A DNA stretch of 44,766 nucleotides. Origin: Coriobacteriia bacterium. GTDB lineage: Bacteria; Actinomycetota; Coriobacteriia; Coriobacteriales; UMGS124. Location of the stretch: positions 1 to 44,766 of the forward strand of contig JAGZEG010000019.1 of NCBI GenBank assembly GCA_018368455.1, written 5' to 3'. Shown here one piece after another: positions 41,958 to 44,766 of the stretch (positions are counted from its first letter, which is position 1; each line of letters starts with the position of its first letter). Under the pieces are notes generated by a model, which searched no databases, had not been told where the DNA came from, and saw only the letters and a list, made by a program, of their open reading frames with translations. Made by a program: the position numbers and the translations under genes.

Positions 41958-44033
41958 ATGGAACTGTTCGAGCTCATTCTCCTGCTCATGGCCGCCGTGC
42001 TGGCCTCGACCGTCGTCGACCAGCTCCTGCCGCGCGTCTCGCTGCCGCTTGTGCAGATCGCCGTCGGCGCCGTCATCGTGCTCGTCATGCCGGGACACCA
42101 GAACTTCGTCATGAACTCCGAGCTGTTCCTCGTGCTGCTCATCGCACCGTTGCTGTTCGACGAGTCCCGCAACGCCGACACGCGCGCCATCTGGGAGAAC
42201 AAGGGCTCCATCCTCTCGCTCGCCATCGGGCTCGTGCTCGCCCTCACGCTTGCTGTGGGCTTTACGCTGCACTGGCTCGAGCCGTCCATCCCCCTCGCCG
42301 CCGCGTTTGCGCTCGGCGCCGCGCTCGGGCCCACCGACGCCGTCGCCGTCGCGTCGCTCTCGAAGGAGGTCGCGCTCAGCAAACGGCAGAGCGCGCTGCT
42401 GTCGGGCGAGGCGCTCATCAACGACGCGTCGGGCGTCGTCTCGTTCCAGTTCGCCATCGCCGCGGCCACGACGGGCGTGTTCTCGCTGCTCGACGCGGGC
42501 GTGTCATTCTTCACGACGTTCTGCGGGGGTGTGCTCGTCGGCCTGGTGCTCGGGCTCGTCGCGCTGGCGTTCACGCGTCTCATCCGCAGGCGCGGCCTCG
42601 AGAGTGTCACGACGCACGTGGCGTTCGAGGTGCTCACGCCGTTCTTCATCTTCCTCGCCGCCGAGCACTTCCACGTGAGCGGCATCCTGGCCGTCGTGGC
42701 CGCCGGCCTGCTCATGTCGTTTGCCCCCAAGCCCATCAACGCGCTCACAACGCGCCTGTCCATCGCCTCGTCAAGCGTATGGGAGCTGCTCGTGTTCGTG
42801 GCCAACGGCGTCGTGTTCGTCATGCTGGGCATGGAGCTGCCGCAGGCCATCCTGCCCGGCTGGAACGACACCGATATGAACAACGCCCTCATCATCACGG
42901 CAGCCATCGTACTGGCGCTCGTGCTCGTCGCTGTACGCTTCGTGTGGGTGCTCGTCATGGAGGCGCTCATGCGCAGCGAGCAGACGGGCAAGCGCCAGGG
43001 CTTGTCGCTTGCGATCGCGCGCGACGCGCTCGTGACAACGCTCGCCGGCCCCAAGGGTGCCGTGACGCTCTCCATCGCGTTCACGATCCCCATCTCCATC
43101 GGTGGCGTCGTGGAGTTCCCCTACCGCACGACACTCATCTGCATCGCGTCGGTGACCGTCCTGCTCACGCTGCTAGCGGCCAACTTCCTCATGCCGGCCG
43201 TGGCGCCCAAGCGCGACGACAGCGACGACGAGAAGGCCCGCGAGGAGTGCGCCGCCATCCTCCAACACGTCATGGAGCAGCTTAGAGAGGCCACGACGCC
43301 GCGCAACGCCCAGGCCATGCAGGTCGTGCTGCACTCCTACGACGTGCGCCTCGAGCAGTTGAGGGGGCCGCGCTACTCGGCCGAGCTGCTGCGCTACCTC
43401 AGCGAGCAGGTGCTTGAGCAGCAGCGCTCGCTGGCGATGAAGGCCGTGCGCGAGGGCTCGGCCACGAAAGAGAGCGGTCAGCACTGCGTTGACCAGATCG
43501 CCCGCATGGCGCGCGTCCTCGCCCGCCAGCAGGGGTCGGGCCGCAACAAGCGGTTCAATCCCATCGTATCGCTGCAGCTCACCGTGCGCGGCGCCATCGA
43601 CTCTCTCCAGAGGGCGCGCAAGGGCGAAGCGGCTCGGCAGACAAAGCGCGATGACCTCGAGCTTGTCGTACGGCTCGAGCAGTGCGCCCTGCGCTACCTG
43701 CGGCCCTTTACCGAGATGGCCGACGAGAGCCATGAAGTCGCCGCAGCGGCTTCCGTGCTCCTGAGCGAGCACGAGGCCGCGCTCACGACACTCGAGGCGC
43801 GCCTGAACGCCGACCCCGACAGCACGATCGCCATGCAGCCGGTAGGCGACCTGCGCGACCAGGCGCAGCGTGCCATCGAGGTGGCGAGCGATCTATATGC
43901 CAGGGCGCTGAGCCTCGAGCTCGACGAGATTCAGAGGGCTCGCGAGGACGGTCGCATCACGAAGACTGTCGCTCACCAGCTGCGCGAGGAAGTCTACCTG
44001 CTGCAGATGGGTCTCAACGACAAGCGCAGGTAG
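41958..44033 (+). CDS. Na+/H+ antiporter, CPA1 family, with long cytoplasmic tail
   Basis: 691 residues. The first 420 form about twelve helices with CPA1 motifs: LFDESRNAD, the ion-site pair GPTDAVAVASLSKEVALSKR and LLSGEALINDASGVVSF (Asn-Asp), ILAVVAAGLLMS, and RDALVTTLAGPKGAVTLSIA. The last 260 residues are cytoplasmic, charged and helical, probably regulatory. It exchanges Na+ (or K+) for protons to control pH and salt. It would recycle the Na+ used by symporters such as the one at 6.6 kb, though this is only a physiological link. It stands alone. Confidence 0.92.
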   Translation: MELFELILLLMAAVLASTVVDQLLPRVSLPLVQIAVGAVIVLVMPGHQNFVMNSELFLVLLIAPLLFDESRNADTRAIWENKGSILSLAIGLVLALTLAVGFTLHWLEPSIPLAAAFALGAALGPTDAVAVASLSKEVALSKRQSALLSGEALINDASGVVSFQFAIAAATTGVFSLLDAGVSFFTTFCGGVLVGLVLGLVALAFTRLIRRRGLESVTTHVAFEVLTPFFIFLAAEHFHVSGILAVVAAGLLMSFAPKPINALTTRLSIASSSVWELLVFVANGVVFVMLGMELPQAILPGWNDTDMNNALIITAAIVLALVLVAVRFVWVLVMEALMRSEQTGKRQGLSLAIARDALVTTLAGPKGAVTLSIAFTIPISIGGVVEFPYRTTLICIASVTVLLTLLAANFLMPAVAPKRDDSDDEKAREECAAILQHVMEQLREATTPRNAQAMQVVLHSYDVRLEQLRGPRYSAELLRYLSEQVLEQQRSLAMKAVREGSATKESGQHCVDQIARMARVLARQQGSGRNKRFNPIVSLQLTVRGAIDSLQRARKGEAARQTKRDDLELVVRLEQCALRYLRPFTEMADESHEVAAAASVLLSEHEAALTTLEARLNADPDSTIAMQPVGDLRDQAQRAIEVASDLYARALSLELDEIQRAREDGRITKTVAHQLREEVYLLQMGLNDKRR

Positions 44034-44035
44034 GC

Positions 44036-44314
44036 CTAGGAGACCACGAGCGTAACGTGGCTGGGCGTCGGGCTGGGCTCGCCTCGGTCGTTGAGGGCGC
44101 GTATGAGGAAGTGGTACGTGCCGGGACGCTCGGGCGTGTAGTCGAAGCTCCAGCTCAGCGTCTGGTAGTCGTTCGTGCCCGGCGTCTCATACGTCGTCCA
44201 CGTCTTGCCCTCGTTGAGCGAGAACTGCACGCCAGCGATGGTCTGGCCGAAGTCGTAGGCGTAGCCGCTCAGGCGAACCGGCGTGCCGACCGTACCCTGC
44301 ACCTGGGGAATCAT
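44036..44314 (-). CDS. Stand-alone Mo-co oxidoreductase dimerisation-like (Ig-fold) domain protein
   Basis: 92 residues from ATG 44314, with GGAGG 6 bases upstream. The whole protein matches the C-terminal Ig-like dimerisation domain of sulfite-oxidase-type molybdenum enzymes: GTPVRLSGYAYDFGQTIAGV, FSLNEGKTWTTYETPG, WSFDYTPERPGTYHFLIRA and LNDRGEPSPTPSHVTLVV. No signal peptide, no catalytic molybdopterin domain and no room for one nearby. It may pair with an enzyme encoded elsewhere or be a remnant in its own frame; an intact ribosome site argues it is translated. Confidence 0.75.
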   Translation of the reverse strand: MIPQVQGTVGTPVRLSGYAYDFGQTIAGVQFSLNEGKTWTTYETPGTNDYQTLSWSFDYTPERPGTYHFLIRALNDRGEPSPTPSHVTLVVS

Positions 44315-44337
44315 GGGGACCTCCGCGAAAAAGAAAC

Positions 44338-44374
44338 GGGCCCCGACCCCGCGGAACAAGCGGAGCCGGGGCCC
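44338..44374 (-). terminator. Terminator-like hairpin in the leader of the Ig-fold gene
   Basis: On the minus strand, GGGCCCCGGCTCCGC pairs with GCGGGGTCGGGGCCC, loop TTGTTCC, followed by GTTTCTTTTTCG. It sits 24 bases before the start of the 92-residue gene. It either terminates an upstream minus-strand transcript or attenuates this gene. Confidence 0.6.
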
Positions 44375-44397
44375 ACTGTGAACCATCCGTGCCTATA

Positions 44398-44469
44398 CTA
44401 CGCCACGTCGCCGCCGAACAGCACGCCGATGTTGGGCAGGCTCTCGAAGGCCGCGCGGGCTTCGTCGCG
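44398..44469 (-). pseudogene. Possible 3' remnant of a minus-strand gene
   Basis: Just before the hairpin at 44374, one frame reads EARAAFESLPNIGVLFGGDV and ends Ala-stop at 44398, with typical codon use. Upstream the frame runs into AT-richer repeat sequence (44510-44680) with no credible start. It may be the end of a gene whose front was lost or displaced. Family not recognised; weak. Confidence 0.25.
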
Positions 44470-44542
44470 TCCGGATGGAGGCGCGTCCAAAAACGACGGT
44501 TCTGCGGGATTTTGCGTAGAGGCACTCCGAAAATGGGCGCTT

Positions 44543-44668
44543 TTTTCGGTTATGCGAGGTTTGCAGGGAAGAGCTCCAGAAGTCCGAGCCCCTGACCTGG
44601 GGAAATGCCGACGACCTCAGGCCACCCCCTCGCACAAGCGTAAAAAACGCCCCGCAAACCTCGCACTA
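44543..44668. repeat. Inverted repeat near the right edge
   Basis: GGGCGCTTTTTTCGG and TGCGAGGTTTGCAGGG (44535-44569) are mirrored by GCGTAAAAAACGCCCC and GCAAACCTCGCA (44638-44665), although the two blocks are in swapped order. GAGCCCCTGACCTGGGGAAATG lies in the interval. Non-coding, compositionally unlike the genes around it. Confidence 0.45.
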
Positions 44669-44674
44669 GGGGGG

Positions 44675-44766
44675 TGCGGCAGGAAGTTGGACCGGGGGAT
44701 TACCCGGTCGGGACGGAGGCCGCGTGTACAGCGACAGGGAGAGGGCGTTCCACGTCCAGAGGATGT
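44675..44766 (+). mobile_element. Probable left end of an IS3-like element with start of orfA
   Basis: TGCGGCAGGAAGTTGGACC at 44675-44693 resembles the left terminal repeat of IS3-family elements (C-----AAGTTGGAC). GGACGGAGG then leads to GTG 44724, whose frame reads MYSDRERAFHVQRM up to the window edge; IS3 orfA products of this group often begin MYS with a following R-A. It would be a different element from that at position 1, because the repeats differ. Only 14 codons are visible. Confidence 0.35.

Noticed and set aside
1..44766. CRISPR array, prophage or integrase module
   Set aside because: No regularly spaced repeats, cas genes, phage structural genes or site-specific recombinases were seen.

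Overview
The window is GC-rich, densely coded DNA that looks like a gut member of the class Coriobacteriia (Actinomycetota). Grounds: twin-arginine-exported fumarate-reductase-like flavoproteins paired with their own regulators (a multi-pass membrane LuxR protein and two MerR proteins), a bile-acid-type hydroxysteroid dehydrogenase, T-box control, and strong GC bias with very long antisense shadow frames. This placement is an inference; no rRNA gene is present to confirm it.

Layout. 1-100: 3' end and terminal repeat of an IS3-family element. 0.1-5.4 kb, minus strand: CNNM/CBS transporter-like protein, hemolysin III protein, and a pair of membrane PH-domain proteins (YdbS/YdbT type). 5.7-6.5 kb, plus: SDR resembling 7-alpha-hydroxysteroid dehydrogenase. 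6.6-8.5 kb, minus: sodium:solute symporter behind a complete T-box leader whose specifier reads UAC (Tyr). 8.9-10.8 kb, plus: DEDD exonuclease-like protein and a DUF2200 protein. 10.8-17.6 kb, minus: envelope/antimicrobial-defence-like block with a 3'-truncated lantibiotic-immunity ATPase, a VanZ/RDD membrane protein with a small membrane protein, and an ECF-sigma-led ABC exporter operon. 17.8-19.3 kb: Fic gene between two directly repeated AT-rich dyads. 20-23.2 kb, plus: metal-chelate ABC importer, followed by tRNA-Arg(CCU) and phosphoglucomutase on the minus strand. 25.6-29.3 kb: LuxR membrane regulator divergent from a Tat-exported FAD reductase. 29.5-30.1 kb: methyltransferase. 30.4-35.6 kb: MacB-type ABC protein with a very large external domain, divergent from a two-component system with a short-loop sensor kinase. 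36.2-37.5 kb: RlmD-type rRNA methyltransferase. 37.6-41.7 kb: MerR - Tat flavoprotein (FAD+FMN) - MerR. 42.0-44.0 kb: Na+/H+ antiporter. 44.0-44.3 kb: stand-alone molybdenum-oxidoreductase dimerisation-like domain. 44.4-44.77 kb: degenerate repeats and the probable left end of a second IS3-like element.

How it works together. The most informative regulatory signals are: a Tyr-type T-box in front of a transporter (candidate tyrosine importer); a textbook MerR promoter with a 19-bp spacer and central dyad in front of the FAD/FMN flavoprotein, flanked by two paralogous MerR genes whose sensor domains share a Cys-x-Cys motif; and an operator-like dyad between the two-component system and the ABC protein it probably controls. 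Several long intergenic gaps (9.97-10.13, 11.61-11.84, 25.45-25.62, 35.62-36.02 kb) hold related fold-back repeats with a shared core ACCGCAGGT. No CRISPR array, prophage or complete mobile element was found.
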